Shown here: piece by piece, positions 25,434-33,675 of the stretch
Position numbering within the stretch: position 1 is the stretch's first letter
Layout: each line of letters opens with the position of its first letter
NCBI RefSeq assembly: GCF_049985285.1
Contig: NZ_JBNIEU010000001.1
Coordinates: 62,001 to 126,000 of the forward strand
Source of the DNA: Aestuariirhabdus sp049985285
GTDB taxonomy: Bacteria; Pseudomonadota; Gammaproteobacteria; Pseudomonadales; Aestuariirhabdaceae
Reading direction: 5' to 3'
DNA: 64,000 nt
Notes under the pieces: model-generated
What the model was told of the DNA's origin: nothing
The model's database searches: none
What the model saw: only the letters and a program-made list of their open reading frames with translations
Made by a program: the position numbers and the translations under genes

Positions 25434-26705
25434 ATGCACTCCTTTGAACGGGATACCTCGGTGCAGACACAACAAACGGTCGCCATTGTAGGTGCCGGAC
25501 CCGCAGGGTTAATGGCCGCCGAAGTGATTCGCGCCGCAGGGCACCGGGTAGAGGTATACGACGCCAAGCCCAGCGCATGCCGCAAGTTCCTGTTGGCCGG
25601 TATCGGCGGCATGAACATCACCCACTCCGAACCCTACCCCCAGTTTATCCAGCGCTACTACGAAAAAGCCCAGTGGCTGGACCGAGCCCTGAGTCAGTTT
25701 GACGCCGATGCACTTCGCCAGTGGGTGCACGAGCTGGGGATCGACACCTTTGTCGGGAGCTCGGGTCGCGTCTTCCCGCTGGAGATGAAGGCCGCCCCCC
25801 TACTCCGTAGCTGGTTAAAGCGTTTACGGGAATCGGGGGTCAACTTTCATATGAAACACCGCTTGGTGGGCATGGACAAACAGGTACTGGAGTTTGAGCA
25901 CGCCGGCGCCAGGGTCAGTGTCGAAGCCGATGCGATCGTGCTGGCCATGGGCGGGGCCAGCTGGCCAAGATTGGGGTCCGATGGTGCATGGCAATCCATG
26001 CTATCGGCGGCCGGGGTTATCACCCACCCCTTGCAAAGCGCCAACTGCGGATTTCTATGCCAGTGGAGCGTGCATCTTCAACAACGCCATGCCGGCAGCC
26101 CACTCAAAAATATCGCCTTCCACTTCACTACGACCGAAGGCGTAGAGGTTGCGCGCAAGGGAGAGTGCATCCTCAGCCATTACGGCATGGAGGGCAGCTT
26201 AATCTACGGCTTCTCCAAATACCTGCGCGACGCGATTAACCAGTTGGGGCACGCCCGGCTGCAGATCGATTTGCTGCCAAGCTTCACCGCTGCCCAGCTG
26301 ATTAAAAAACTGCTGATCAGAAAAAAGAAGGAGTCGTTCAGTAAGTATCTAAAGCGCAGTACCGGTTTAAGTGGTGTGAAAGCCGCACTGCTGTATGAGT
26401 GCTTCGATAAGCAGCAGTTGCAAACCCCACAACAGATAGCGGCCTGCATCAAGGCGGTGCCGATAACCTTCACCGAACCCAGCCCCATAGAGAAAGCCAT
26501 ATCCAGTGCCGGCGGCGTTTGTGAAAGCAGTGTCGATCAGCGGCTAATGCTCAATGCGCTACCCGGCGTGTTCTGCGCCGGAGAGATGCTGGATTGGGAA
26601 GCACCTACCGGCGGCTACCTGTTGACGGCCTGTTTTGCTACTGGACGCCTAGCGGGACAGGGCGTGTGTCACTATATGAAGGCCTCGTCAGCCCTACCGA
26701 CCTGA
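25434..26705 (+). CDS. TIGR03862/HI0933-like FAD-dependent oxidoreductase
   Basis: The N-terminal dinucleotide-binding site is VAIVGAGPAGLMAAEVIRAAGHRVEVYD. The following RKFLLAGIGGMNITHSEPY, SSGRVFPLEMKAAPLLRSWL and the C-terminal CAGEMLDWEAPTGGYLLTACFATGRLAG are typical of HI0933-type flavoproteins. Function unknown. The frame extends upstream from a TTG at 25359, but the ATG at 25434 is preferred, giving 423 residues. It is divergent from the dioxygenase gene. Confidence 0.9.
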   Translation: MHSFERDTSVQTQQTVAIVGAGPAGLMAAEVIRAAGHRVEVYDAKPSACRKFLLAGIGGMNITHSEPYPQFIQRYYEKAQWLDRALSQFDADALRQWVHELGIDTFVGSSGRVFPLEMKAAPLLRSWLKRLRESGVNFHMKHRLVGMDKQVLEFEHAGARVSVEADAIVLAMGGASWPRLGSDGAWQSMLSAAGVITHPLQSANCGFLCQWSVHLQQRHAGSPLKNIAFHFTTTEGVEVARKGECILSHYGMEGSLIYGFSKYLRDAINQLGHARLQIDLLPSFTAAQLIKKLLIRKKKESFSKYLKRSTGLSGVKAALLYECFDKQQLQTPQQIAACIKAVPITFTEPSPIEKAISSAGGVCESSVDQRLMLNALPGVFCAGEMLDWEAPTGGYLLTACFATGRLAGQGVCHYMKASSALPT

Positions 26706-26834
26706 TCGTAAACCGATGCCAGGGGTTTGGCGCAGAGCACTGACCCTATATAGGCGCCTTTAAGCCCGCCACCACCAGCCGCGAATCCGTTCCCTGGCAC
26801 CCACCTTGTAACGAATGGCGCTGCTGCCTTGCAA

Positions 26835-27215
26835 TCACCCCTCCCGGTGCAGCGCGCAGACTTTGTTACCGGAAGGGTCACGCAGATAAGCAAGATAAAG
26901 CTTGCCCGCCGCACCCTCACGAACCCCGGGAGGTTCTTCACAGGCGGTGCCGCCACTGGCCAGCCCCGCCGCGTGCCACGCATCCGCCGCGTCCCCATCT
27001 GCTGCAGCAAAGCCAATGGTGCCGCCATTCCCGTGGCTGGCAGGCTGGCCATCGATGGGTTTGGTGATGGCAAACACGCCGCTTTCGGTGAAATAGAAGC
27101 AGCGCCCTTTATCGTCCATTACACCCGGCTTGCAGCCCAGGGCTCCCAGGCTTGCATCGTAAAACGCCTTCGACGCCTCAATATCATTTGCCCCAACCAT
27201 AATATGACTGAACAC
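26835..27215 (-). CDS. VOC superfamily protein
   Basis: The 126-residue protein is a glyoxalase-fold protein of the type MFSHIMVGANDIEASKAFYDASLGALG, ending YLRDPSGNKVCALHR, with metal-site candidates H4 and the glutamates/histidines in the second half. Substrate unknown. The 129 bases between it and the flavoprotein gene show no further gene. Confidence 0.88.
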   Translation of the reverse strand: MFSHIMVGANDIEASKAFYDASLGALGCKPGVMDDKGRCFYFTESGVFAITKPIDGQPASHGNGGTIGFAAADGDAADAWHAAGLASGGTACEEPPGVREGAAGKLYLAYLRDPSGNKVCALHREG

Positions 27216-27438
27216 TATTACTCTCCCAGAACATGAAAATGAAAACCCGACACTTGTTATCCCAGAAACAGAAGAGTAGCGCCATCGTCATTCGCTAAAC
27301 GGTACCGCGCCTATCATCGATAGTGATGAACGAGAGCCCACCGCGTGCAATGCGCCACTACAACCGGTAGCGCAATGACGGTTGCATGGCCCGCTGGCGG
27401 CGGCGCTTCGATCAACATCCACGTCTGAATGCCTGCAC

Positions 27439-27903
27439 TTACAGCGTTGCAGTTAAAATCACCAGGTCCCGGCAGCGGATACCGTTTTCATAAATAGGCG
27501 GGCTGTATGACGCAAAAAAATCGGTTCGAACCCCGGATATTCGAAAACCTGTTTTTTGATACAACGCGAGTTGGCCAAGACTGGAGTTTCCAGTACCGAC
27601 GCTAATGGAGTTGGCACCCAACGATTTTGCCCTGGCTTTTATGGCTGCGATCAATTGTCGAGCGATGCCCTTGCGCTGCTGATCGGCTATGACCGCAATG
27701 TTCTTCAACTCATACTCTTCACCGTTACAGGTAAGAACCGCTACACCCACCTTACGGTGCTGGGCATAGGCCACCAGCAGCGCGGCGTTCGGCAGATAGC
27801 CCTCAATCGCCGAGCGCTTGGGGTCAGCAAGTAGCAACAGGTGCCAAAGGCCCTCATCAACAGGCCCGGAATAGGACTCTATTTTTACCGGCACCCTAAC
27901 CAC
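27439..27903 (-). CDS. GNAT family N-acetyltransferase
   Basis: A GNAT acetyl-CoA binding motif A is present as NIAVIADQQRKGIARQLIAAIKARAK, followed by LYQKTGFRISGVRTDFF. It has 154 residues from a GTG at 27903; there is no ATG near, and a GTG three codons later is also possible. Substrate unknown. The 223 bases upstream to the VOC gene show no feature I can name. Confidence 0.85.
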   Translation of the reverse strand: MVRVPVKIESYSGPVDEGLWHLLLLADPKRSAIEGYLPNAALLVAYAQHRKVGVAVLTCNGEEYELKNIAVIADQQRKGIARQLIAAIKARAKSLGANSISVGTGNSSLGQLALYQKTGFRISGVRTDFFASYSPPIYENGIRCRDLVILTATL

Positions 27904-27954
27904 TCAGTTGGCCGATAGCGGCCTGGCAACGTTCATAAGGCGCATCTCCAACCC

Positions 27955-28263
27955 CTATCTCTGTTCCGGCTTTATGTTGCCCAGCGAGCGGGAGAAGCTC
28001 TTGATCTCCTCTTCGCTATACCGGGTGTGCACCCTCACCGTTGAAGCAGGATGGTGGGACAGGCTCACCCCCGCTCGCCACTCAATTACAGGGCGAACAG
28101 GCCTTGGGGCAAATCCTCCCCCACAATTAGGACATGCGTTTTGCAGCAGATTCTCAACACAGTCGCTGCAGAATGTGCATTCATAGCTACAGATGAAAGC
28201 GTCGGTAGAGTCCGGGGGAAGGTCTTTATCACAGCGTTCACAATTTGGGCGCAACTCTAGCAT
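27955..28263 (-). CDS. DUF1272 family protein
   Basis: The 102-residue protein starts MLELRPNCERCDKDLPPDS and has the cysteine-rich DUF1272 pattern: ICSYECTFCSDCVENLLQNACPNCGG, which should bind zinc. Then come RPVRPVIEWRAGVSLSHHPAST and a charged tail. Function unknown. It stands alone on the minus strand. Confidence 0.88.
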   Translation of the reverse strand: MLELRPNCERCDKDLPPDSTDAFICSYECTFCSDCVENLLQNACPNCGGGFAPRPVRPVIEWRAGVSLSHHPASTVRVHTRYSEEEIKSFSRSLGNIKPEQR

Positions 28264-28421
28264 TCAAAGGTACTCCAGTCAGATTCAACAGCAAAGGTTG
28301 CTAACCGGCCGGCTAGCACACAACCTATTGCAGCGGCCTAATCGCCTGAGCGTATTGGTCGTTACAGGTGTTTGGGAGCGAACAATGTAGCCTGCTGCTA
28401 TGAATTAGCCCAACAGACGCC

Positions 28422-28778
28422 TTAAAGGTGATTATTGCTCATGTTTTCAACCTCTCGACCAGCACAATAGGAGCTGACCACCCCCATTATCCAGCTGACC
28501 ATATAGAGCATAGCTGGAACATCCAGCGCCTGCCCATTACTGGCAGAAAGGCTCGATACCGCCTCCCTGAGGCTGACGCCATCGAGTGCAATATCACCAC
28601 GTTGAATCCTGACTGCGATCTCTTGCGCCATATCGATCGAAGCCGACAGTAAAAAGTAGAGCGACAGCATTGCCACGGCGACCAACAGGGAGCCATGGGT
28701 ATATCGCTTCAGCAAAAGATGTCCCGCCCCGGGAAATACCAGGGCCGATAATAACGCTGCCTGTATTGGTTTTCTCAT
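28422..28778 (-). CDS. Small membrane protein of unknown function
   Basis: The 118-residue protein has three likely membrane segments, around residues 7-24 (ALLSALVFPGAGHLLL), 30-49 (SLLVAVAMLSLYFLLSASID) and 88-107 (PAMLYMVSWIMGVVSSYCAG). The N-terminal pattern ALVFPGAGHLLLKRYTHG is seen in small proteins of related bacteria. Function unknown. Start is an ATG. Confidence 0.7.
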   Translation of the reverse strand: MRKPIQAALLSALVFPGAGHLLLKRYTHGSLLVAVAMLSLYFLLSASIDMAQEIAVRIQRGDIALDGVSLREAVSSLSASNGQALDVPAMLYMVSWIMGVVSSYCAGREVENMSNNHL

Positions 28779-28868
28779 TCAATACACCTGCACCAAGACC
28801 CATGACTTGCCGCTGATTAGCCCAGCTCTGCGCCGGCTTTTGTGACGTTCTCCGGACGAGCGCCGCGA

Positions 28869-29279
28869 CTAGGTACCAGGCGCGCGCATCTCATCATGCT
28901 TTAACCCCTTACGGGCTAGCCATTGGTACGCCTCCGGCAAGCTATCACAAAACTCTATCTCAACATTGGTTAATACCTGGTGCGCCCTCCCTAGAATCTC
29001 TTTTTGTATCGACAAAGGGCAGATAACCACTTCGTATTTCTGGTTATTGTCATTGGCAAAAATATTCACGTCGTCTACGATTTCCCAAACATCCGGGGTG
29101 GTAAGCTGCCAGAACGTCAGGTCAATAATACGGGCCCAGGGATTCGATTTTACGGCCTGAATATGGTCCCTATACTCGGAGCACCACCTTTTGGTGGTTT
29201 CGAGGTTCCACGCGCCAAACACCTTAAGGGTGATGATCTGGTCGTAAACACCCATTTCATAGGTTCCGTGCTCTCTCAT
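28869..29279 (-). CDS. Hypothetical protein, possibly STAS/SpoIIAA-like
   Basis: The frame opens at a GTG at 29348, but the ATG at 29279 has a GAGG ribosome site 5 bases upstream and starts just before the predicted fold (MREHGTYEMGVYDQIITLKV), giving 136 residues. The alternating strand/helix pattern (IITLKVFGAWNLETTKRWC, ARIIDLTFWQL, YEVVICPL, EIEFCDSLPEAYQWL) resembles SpoIIAA-like STAS proteins, but I cannot confirm it. No recognised partner is next to it. Confidence 0.55.
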   Translation of the reverse strand: MREHGTYEMGVYDQIITLKVFGAWNLETTKRWCSEYRDHIQAVKSNPWARIIDLTFWQLTTPDVWEIVDDVNIFANDNNQKYEVVICPLSIQKEILGRAHQVLTNVEIEFCDSLPEAYQWLARKGLKHDEMRAPGT

Positions 29280-29389
29280 AGCGTCCTCTGCCAACGTCTC
29301 CGTAGCTCGGAGTAATACCCGGTAGCGGTTTTCAAGCCCCTCCATCACTCGAGAGTGAGGTAACAGGGTCGTACACTGTTAAGCGGTGC

Positions 29390-29508
29390 CTATACCTGTG
29401 TTGAAATATCCATCACCAGTTTTCCGATGTGCTGCTTATTTCAAACAGCTGTTGCGCCTCGACAACCTGGGTGAAGGCAAAGGTGTTGGCGAAGACCGCC
29501 CCTTCGCC
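29390..29508 (-). pseudogene. Decayed C-terminus of a zinc-binding dehydrogenase/quinone oxidoreductase (MDR family)
   Basis: Directly after the yeiP stop the minus strand reads GAVFANTFAFTQVVEAQQLFEIS in one frame and, after a one-base shift, HIGKLVMDISTQV followed by a stop at 29390. This is the usual C-terminal tail of medium-chain dehydrogenase/quinone oxidoreductases (family pattern: VVEAHRL then SGKHIGKLV). Only about 39 codons remain and there is no start. It is a remnant left between yeiP and the 136-residue gene. Confidence 0.55.
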
Positions 29509-30084
29509 TTACTTACTGTCTGCGCGGCTCACAAATTTACGCTCTTCAACACTGACCTTTATTTTGTCACCCACCGCGATGTACTCAGGCACCTGTACCG
29601 ATACACCGGTCGATAGCAGAGCAGGTTTGGTTCTCGAGGTTGCAGAGCCGCCCTTGATCGATGGATCCGTCTCAACCACGTCGAGTTCCACGTTCATCGG
29701 CAGGTCGAGTGCCACGGGGAGGTCGTTTACAATCACCACATGAATGCCGTTTGTGGCCTCATCGATGAAAAGCATCTGATCGGCGATCGCCTCCTTATTC
29801 AGGCTGTACGGGGTGTAATCCTCCGAATCCATAAAGACGCATTCATCACCGTCCATGTACGAAAACATCGCCTGCTTGCGGATAAGATCTGCAAAATTCA
29901 GAAGGTCGGAATCCTTGAAGGTCTCGTCGATTTTGTTCTGAGTGACTACATCATACATCCGCATACGGTAGAGGCTACCACCCGCCCGCCCCTGGGGAAC
30001 AGAGCGCTCGATATCCCTTACGATATAGGTTTTGCCATTGTAGTCGATCGCTGCGTTCTTCTTGATTTCACTCGCCTTGGGCAT
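29509..30084 (-). CDS. yeiP: Elongation factor P-like protein YeiP
   Basis: The protein is an EF-P paralogue of 191 residues, starting MPKASEIKKNAAIDYNGKTYIVRDIE. In place of the EF-P lysine loop it has VPQGRAGGSLYRMR, with arginine at the tip, as in E. coli YeiP. FSYMDGDECVFMDSEDYTPY and the C-terminal VSVQVPEYIAVGDKIKVSVEERKFVSRAD fit YeiP. It presumably acts on stalled ribosomes like EF-P, but on a different set of peptides. True EF-P is not in the window. Confidence 0.93.
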   Translation of the reverse strand: MPKASEIKKNAAIDYNGKTYIVRDIERSVPQGRAGGSLYRMRMYDVVTQNKIDETFKDSDLLNFADLIRKQAMFSYMDGDECVFMDSEDYTPYSLNKEAIADQMLFIDEATNGIHVVIVNDLPVALDLPMNVELDVVETDPSIKGGSATSRTKPALLSTGVSVQVPEYIAVGDKIKVSVEERKFVSRADSK

Positions 30085-30656
30085 TGTTTATTCCTGACTT
30101 TGATAGTTATGAAAATATTAATATTTCTGCCGACCTGATGATACAAGAGATTTGTCGTAGAACAGATCAGACCCTATTTTTTGCCGTGACTATTGGCTGC
30201 TGGGAAAGGTAGGGCATGACAGGACGATTGAGGGTTTGGCATTGCGTTAATCCGCAACTCCCTGTGCAAAGCAAAACCATCCCGGCGGGTGCCGACAACT
30301 CCACCAACCTCTTAACCGGCGAGCATCGGATCAAAGCGTCGATCAGGCCCATCAGGGGTGAGGCAGGAGGCCGGTTAGGTGGGCCTGCCGGGGATTCTTA
30401 AGGGAGCGGCAGCGCGCCCCCTTAAGGCACCTGTCGGGGTGCATCCCGACACACGCCTTGTCCACAGGCAAAAACCATCGCGCCAAAGGCGCTCCTGCAC
30501 AGCCTGATTTCAAACCCGGTAGCGATTGGATACCCACCTACGCGGGTATGACGGCGAGGTGCGGGCATGACAGGAAGGTGCGAGGATGACGGCGAGGTAT
30601 GGGTATGGCGAAAAGCCCCCCATAGACAGGCAGTGCCATACAACAAACAAAAAAGA
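30085..30656. repeat. Intergenic region (572 bp) with hairpins and a dispersed palindromic-repeat-like element
   Basis: There is no credible gene. Near 30520-30610 lies GGATACCCACCTACGCGGGTATGAC followed by several GATGACGGCGAGGT-like units; this resembles the short dispersed repeats of many proteobacterial genomes, which give the spurious HTRVGGYP reading. Other hairpins are TGTCGGG/CCCGACA (30432-30451) and CTTAAGGG/CCCTTAAG (30397-30425). The yeiP promoter should lie in the first 100 bases. Confidence 0.5.
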
Positions 30657-31037
30657 CTACGCTTCGGGACTATCGCCGCGCTCTTCGCTATTAGTTGCGG
30701 CAACAGGCTCGTCGGCTTCCCCCTGACTCTCATCTACCCCGCCCCAAACTGCGTCCCGCTTGGTACGAATACCGGCCTTGGCCAGAATTTCAAGGTAGAA
30801 CGATTCCAGCTGCTGCTCGGCCACCTGATCGATGCTCTTATTGATCTGGGAAACATGGATCTCGGCCGCCTCGGCTTCGGTGGTGCCAAAGCGGCAATCG
30901 AAATCCCAGAAATCGACCCCTTTGGGCAGCGCCTTGTTGCGCTCGCGCTTAAGGTATTTTTTTACCTCGTGCTTGACCGCCTCGACGAGTCGTGGATATT
31001 TGATGGTATCGTGGGTAAGGGTGAATGTCTTTTTCAT
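30657..31037 (-). CDS. DUF6172 family protein
   Basis: The 126-residue protein starts MKKTFTLTHDTIKYPRLVEAVKHEVKKYLKRERNK and carries the family core LPKGVDFWDFDCRFG. The C-terminal 30 residues are acidic and probably disordered. It is soluble and its role is unknown; relatives occur in Marinobacter, Pseudomonas and other gammaproteobacteria. It lies downstream of trpC on the same strand, 126 bases away. Confidence 0.8.
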   Translation of the reverse strand: MKKTFTLTHDTIKYPRLVEAVKHEVKKYLKRERNKALPKGVDFWDFDCRFGTTEAEAAEIHVSQINKSIDQVAEQQLESFYLEILAKAGIRTKRDAVWGGVDESQGEADEPVAATNSEERGDSPEA

Positions 31038-31163
31038 GGTAAACCTGGGCGCTGGATAAGAAGGGGACCCGGCTCTGGCCGGGGGGGTGCGCTAGTCTAC
31101 TGGGTTTCACCGCTGCTGGCGACCACCACAAGCGATGCGGGCGACGTTGCAGTCCCCCGTCTT

Positions 31164-31976
31164 TTAATCTTCGCCGAAAAACAGCTCCGCCAGTTTGTCG
31201 CCCGGCTCGGCCGCACGCATAAAGGCCTCACCGACAAGGAAGCCATATACCCGATGGTCGATCATCGACTCTACATCGGCGCGACTGTGAATACCGCTCT
31301 CGGTGACGACGATACGATCATCGCCGATGGCGTCGAGCAGGCGATAGGTGTTATCGAGACTCACCTCAAAGCTGTGCAGGTCGCGGTTGTTGATGCCGAT
31401 CAGCCGGTTACCCAGGGGCAGCGCCCGCTTCAGCTCCGCCTCATTGTGAACCTCAACCAACACATCGAGCCCCTGCTCCAGCGCCACCTCATTGAGAGAG
31501 GCCATGGAGGCATCGTCGAGGGCGGCGGCGATCAACAAAATACAGTCGGCACCCAGCGCCCGCGCTTCAACCACCTGATAGGGGTCGATCATAAAATCCT
31601 TACGGATTACCGGCAGCGAACAGGCGCCGCGGGCCTGCTGCAAATAGGCATCGGAGCCCTGAAAAAAGTCGATGTCAGTAAGTACTGACAAGCACGCGGC
31701 ACCACCGCGTTCATAGCTTGCTGCGATCTCGGCCGGTTGAAAATCAGCACGGATCACCCCCTTACTGGGGGACGCTTTTTTGATCTCGGCGATCACCGCC
31801 GCTTCACGACGCTGCACCCGTTGGGCCAGGGCGTCGACAAAGCCCCGCACCGGGTCCGCCGCCTGCGCCAACTCCTGCACGCGCTCGATGGGTTGCCGGG
31901 CACGGCGCGCGGCGACCTCTTCGGCCTTACGGTCGAGAATTTTGCGTAAAATAGTGGGGGTACTGCTGTTGCTCAT
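31164..31976 (-). CDS. trpC: Indole-3-glycerol-phosphate synthase
   Basis: This TIM-barrel enzyme converts CdRP to indole-3-glycerol phosphate. Catalytic sequences include VIAEIKKASPSKGVIRADF, SVLTDIDFFQGS, PVIRKDFMIDPYQV, LIGINNRDLHSFEV and TESGIHSRADV. The frame opens at 32054 inside trpD, but the ATG at 31976 (MSNSSTPTILRKILDRKAEEV) is the true start: 270 residues. It follows trpD by 7 bases. TrpF is not fused. Confidence 0.97.
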   Translation of the reverse strand: MSNSSTPTILRKILDRKAEEVAARRARQPIERVQELAQAADPVRGFVDALAQRVQRREAAVIAEIKKASPSKGVIRADFQPAEIAASYERGGAACLSVLTDIDFFQGSDAYLQQARGACSLPVIRKDFMIDPYQVVEARALGADCILLIAAALDDASMASLNEVALEQGLDVLVEVHNEAELKRALPLGNRLIGINNRDLHSFEVSLDNTYRLLDAIGDDRIVVTESGIHSRADVESMIDHRVYGFLVGEAFMRAAEPGDKLAELFFGED

Positions 31977-31983
31977 TACCCTC

Positions 31984-33027
31984 TTACTCCTCAGATTGGG
32001 TCGCATAGCGGCTGAAACTGGCCAGCTCGTCGATCTTGGCCCGTGCCAGACCACTGGCTATGGCATCCTGGGCCATGACCACACCATCATTAAGTGTGCC
32101 GGACAGACCAGCCACGTAGATCGCGGCGCCGGCGTTGAGGGCAATGATGTCCGCCGCCTTGCTGGCGTTCGCGCCGGGCTCTTTGCCCAGCGCTTCCTGA
32201 GTCAGGGCCAGGCTTTGGGCGGAGGTAGAAACCTCCAGTCCGATCAGGCTGCGGCTTTCGATACCCAGCGCCTCCGGGGTCACGCTGTATTCGCTGATTT
32301 TGCCATCTTTGAGTTCGGCAATGTGGGTGGCCGTGGCCAGGCTGATCTCATCCAGCCCATCGTCGGCGTGCACAACCAAAATATGTTCGCTGCCCAGCTG
32401 CTTGAGCACTTCGACCATGGGGCGACACAGTTTTTTACTGAACACACCGATCAATTGGCGCTTTACCCCGGCCGGGTTGGTCATGGGGCCGAGAATATTA
32501 AAAATAGTTCGCAGACCCAGCTCTCGACGCGCGCCGATGGCGTGCTTCATGGCGCCATGGTGCGCAGGAGCAAACATAAAGCCCACCCCGATCTGTTCCA
32601 CAGCCCGGGCGACCTGCTCGGGACTCATGCCCAGATCGATGCCCGCCGCTTCGAGGAGATCGGCGCTGCCGGAGCTACTCGATACCGCGCGGTTGCCGTG
32701 CTTGGCAACATGCCCCCCGGCGGCGGCTACCACAAAGGAGGCGGCGGTGGAGATATTAAAGAGATTGGCACCGTCGCCGCCGGTACCGACGATATCCACC
32801 AGTGCGTCGGCGTTCACCGTCACCGGGGTGGCGAGCTGGCGCATCACCGTAGCGGCGCCGGTGATCTCGTCGATGGTCTCCGACTTCATACGCAGAGCGA
32901 TCAATAGACCGGCGATCTGGGCGTCGCTGCACTGACCGGTCATGATCTGTGTCATCACCGCTTCCATCTCCTCGCGACTGAGATCCAGGTGTTCGGTGAC
33001 ATTGCTGATCGCGGTTTTAATATCCAT
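31984..33027 (-). CDS. trpD: Anthranilate phosphoribosyltransferase
   Basis: This 347-residue enzyme joins PRPP to anthranilate. The signature VDIVGTGGDGANLFNISTAASFV and KHGNRAVSSSSGSADLLEAAG are intact, as is LGPMTNPAGVKRQLIGVF. It sits between trpG and trpC in the trp cluster. Confidence 0.98.
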   Translation of the reverse strand: MDIKTAISNVTEHLDLSREEMEAVMTQIMTGQCSDAQIAGLLIALRMKSETIDEITGAATVMRQLATPVTVNADALVDIVGTGGDGANLFNISTAASFVVAAAGGHVAKHGNRAVSSSSGSADLLEAAGIDLGMSPEQVARAVEQIGVGFMFAPAHHGAMKHAIGARRELGLRTIFNILGPMTNPAGVKRQLIGVFSKKLCRPMVEVLKQLGSEHILVVHADDGLDEISLATATHIAELKDGKISEYSVTPEALGIESRSLIGLEVSTSAQSLALTQEALGKEPGANASKAADIIALNAGAAIYVAGLSGTLNDGVVMAQDAIASGLARAKIDELASFSRYATQSEE

Positions 33028-33062
33028 CGTTTCGATCCTGTAGTGGTGGTCAGGGGCTGGGG

Positions 33063-33656
33063 TTAGGATGCCGTGATCCGCTGGCGCAGGAAATTGGCCA
33101 AAAGTTCATGGCCCTGCTCGGTTAGAATCGATTCGGGGTGAAACTGCACCCCCTCGATCGCCAGTGTGCGGTGGCGCACCCCCATAATCTCATCCATGGA
33201 GCCATCTTCGTGCTCGGTCCAGGCGGTGATCTCAAGGCATTCAGGCAGGCTCTCACGCTCGATGACCAGGGAGTGATAGCGGGTGGCGGTAAGGGGGTTA
33301 CGCAACCCTTCGAACACGCCCGCATTGAGGTGATGCACCGGTGACACCTTGCCATGCATCACCTGCCTTGCCCGCACGATGCGCCCACCAAACACCTGAC
33401 CGATGCTCTGGTGGCCAAGGCAGATGCCGAGCAGCGGCAGCTTGCCCGCAAAGTGCCGCACCACGTCCATGGAGATGCCCGCCTCATTGGGGGTACAGGG
33501 TCCCGGTGACACCACGATACGTTCCGGCGCCAGCGCCTCGATCTCGGCGATGGAGATCTCGTCGTTGCGGTGCACCTGAACCTCTACCCCCAACTCGCCC
33601 AGGTACTGCACCACGTTGAAGGTGAAGGAGTCGTAATTATCGATCATTAATAACAT
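33063..33656 (-). CDS. trpG: Anthranilate synthase component II (glutamine amidotransferase)
   Basis: This class I amidotransferase supplies ammonia to TrpE and may also serve p-aminobenzoate synthase. The nucleophile cysteine is in LLGICLGHQSIGQVFGG and the His-Glu pair in GVQFHPESILTEQG. It has 197 residues. It lies 19 bases downstream of trpE. Confidence 0.97.
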   Translation of the reverse strand: MLLMIDNYDSFTFNVVQYLGELGVEVQVHRNDEISIAEIEALAPERIVVSPGPCTPNEAGISMDVVRHFAGKLPLLGICLGHQSIGQVFGGRIVRARQVMHGKVSPVHHLNAGVFEGLRNPLTATRYHSLVIERESLPECLEITAWTEHEDGSMDEIMGVRHRTLAIEGVQFHPESILTEQGHELLANFLRQRITAS

Positions 33657-33675
33657 TGTCTGCGCTCTCCGGCGA

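Noticed and set aside
30422..30733. 103-residue minus-strand ORF with HTRVGGYP
   Set aside because: Typical spurious reading of a dispersed palindromic repeat; overlaps DUF6172.
30567..31688. 373-residue plus-strand ORF
   Set aside because: Antisense to DUF6172 and trpC; low-complexity composition from codon shadow, no family match.
31780..32907. 375-residue plus-strand ORF
   Set aside because: Shadow of trpC/trpD on the other strand.
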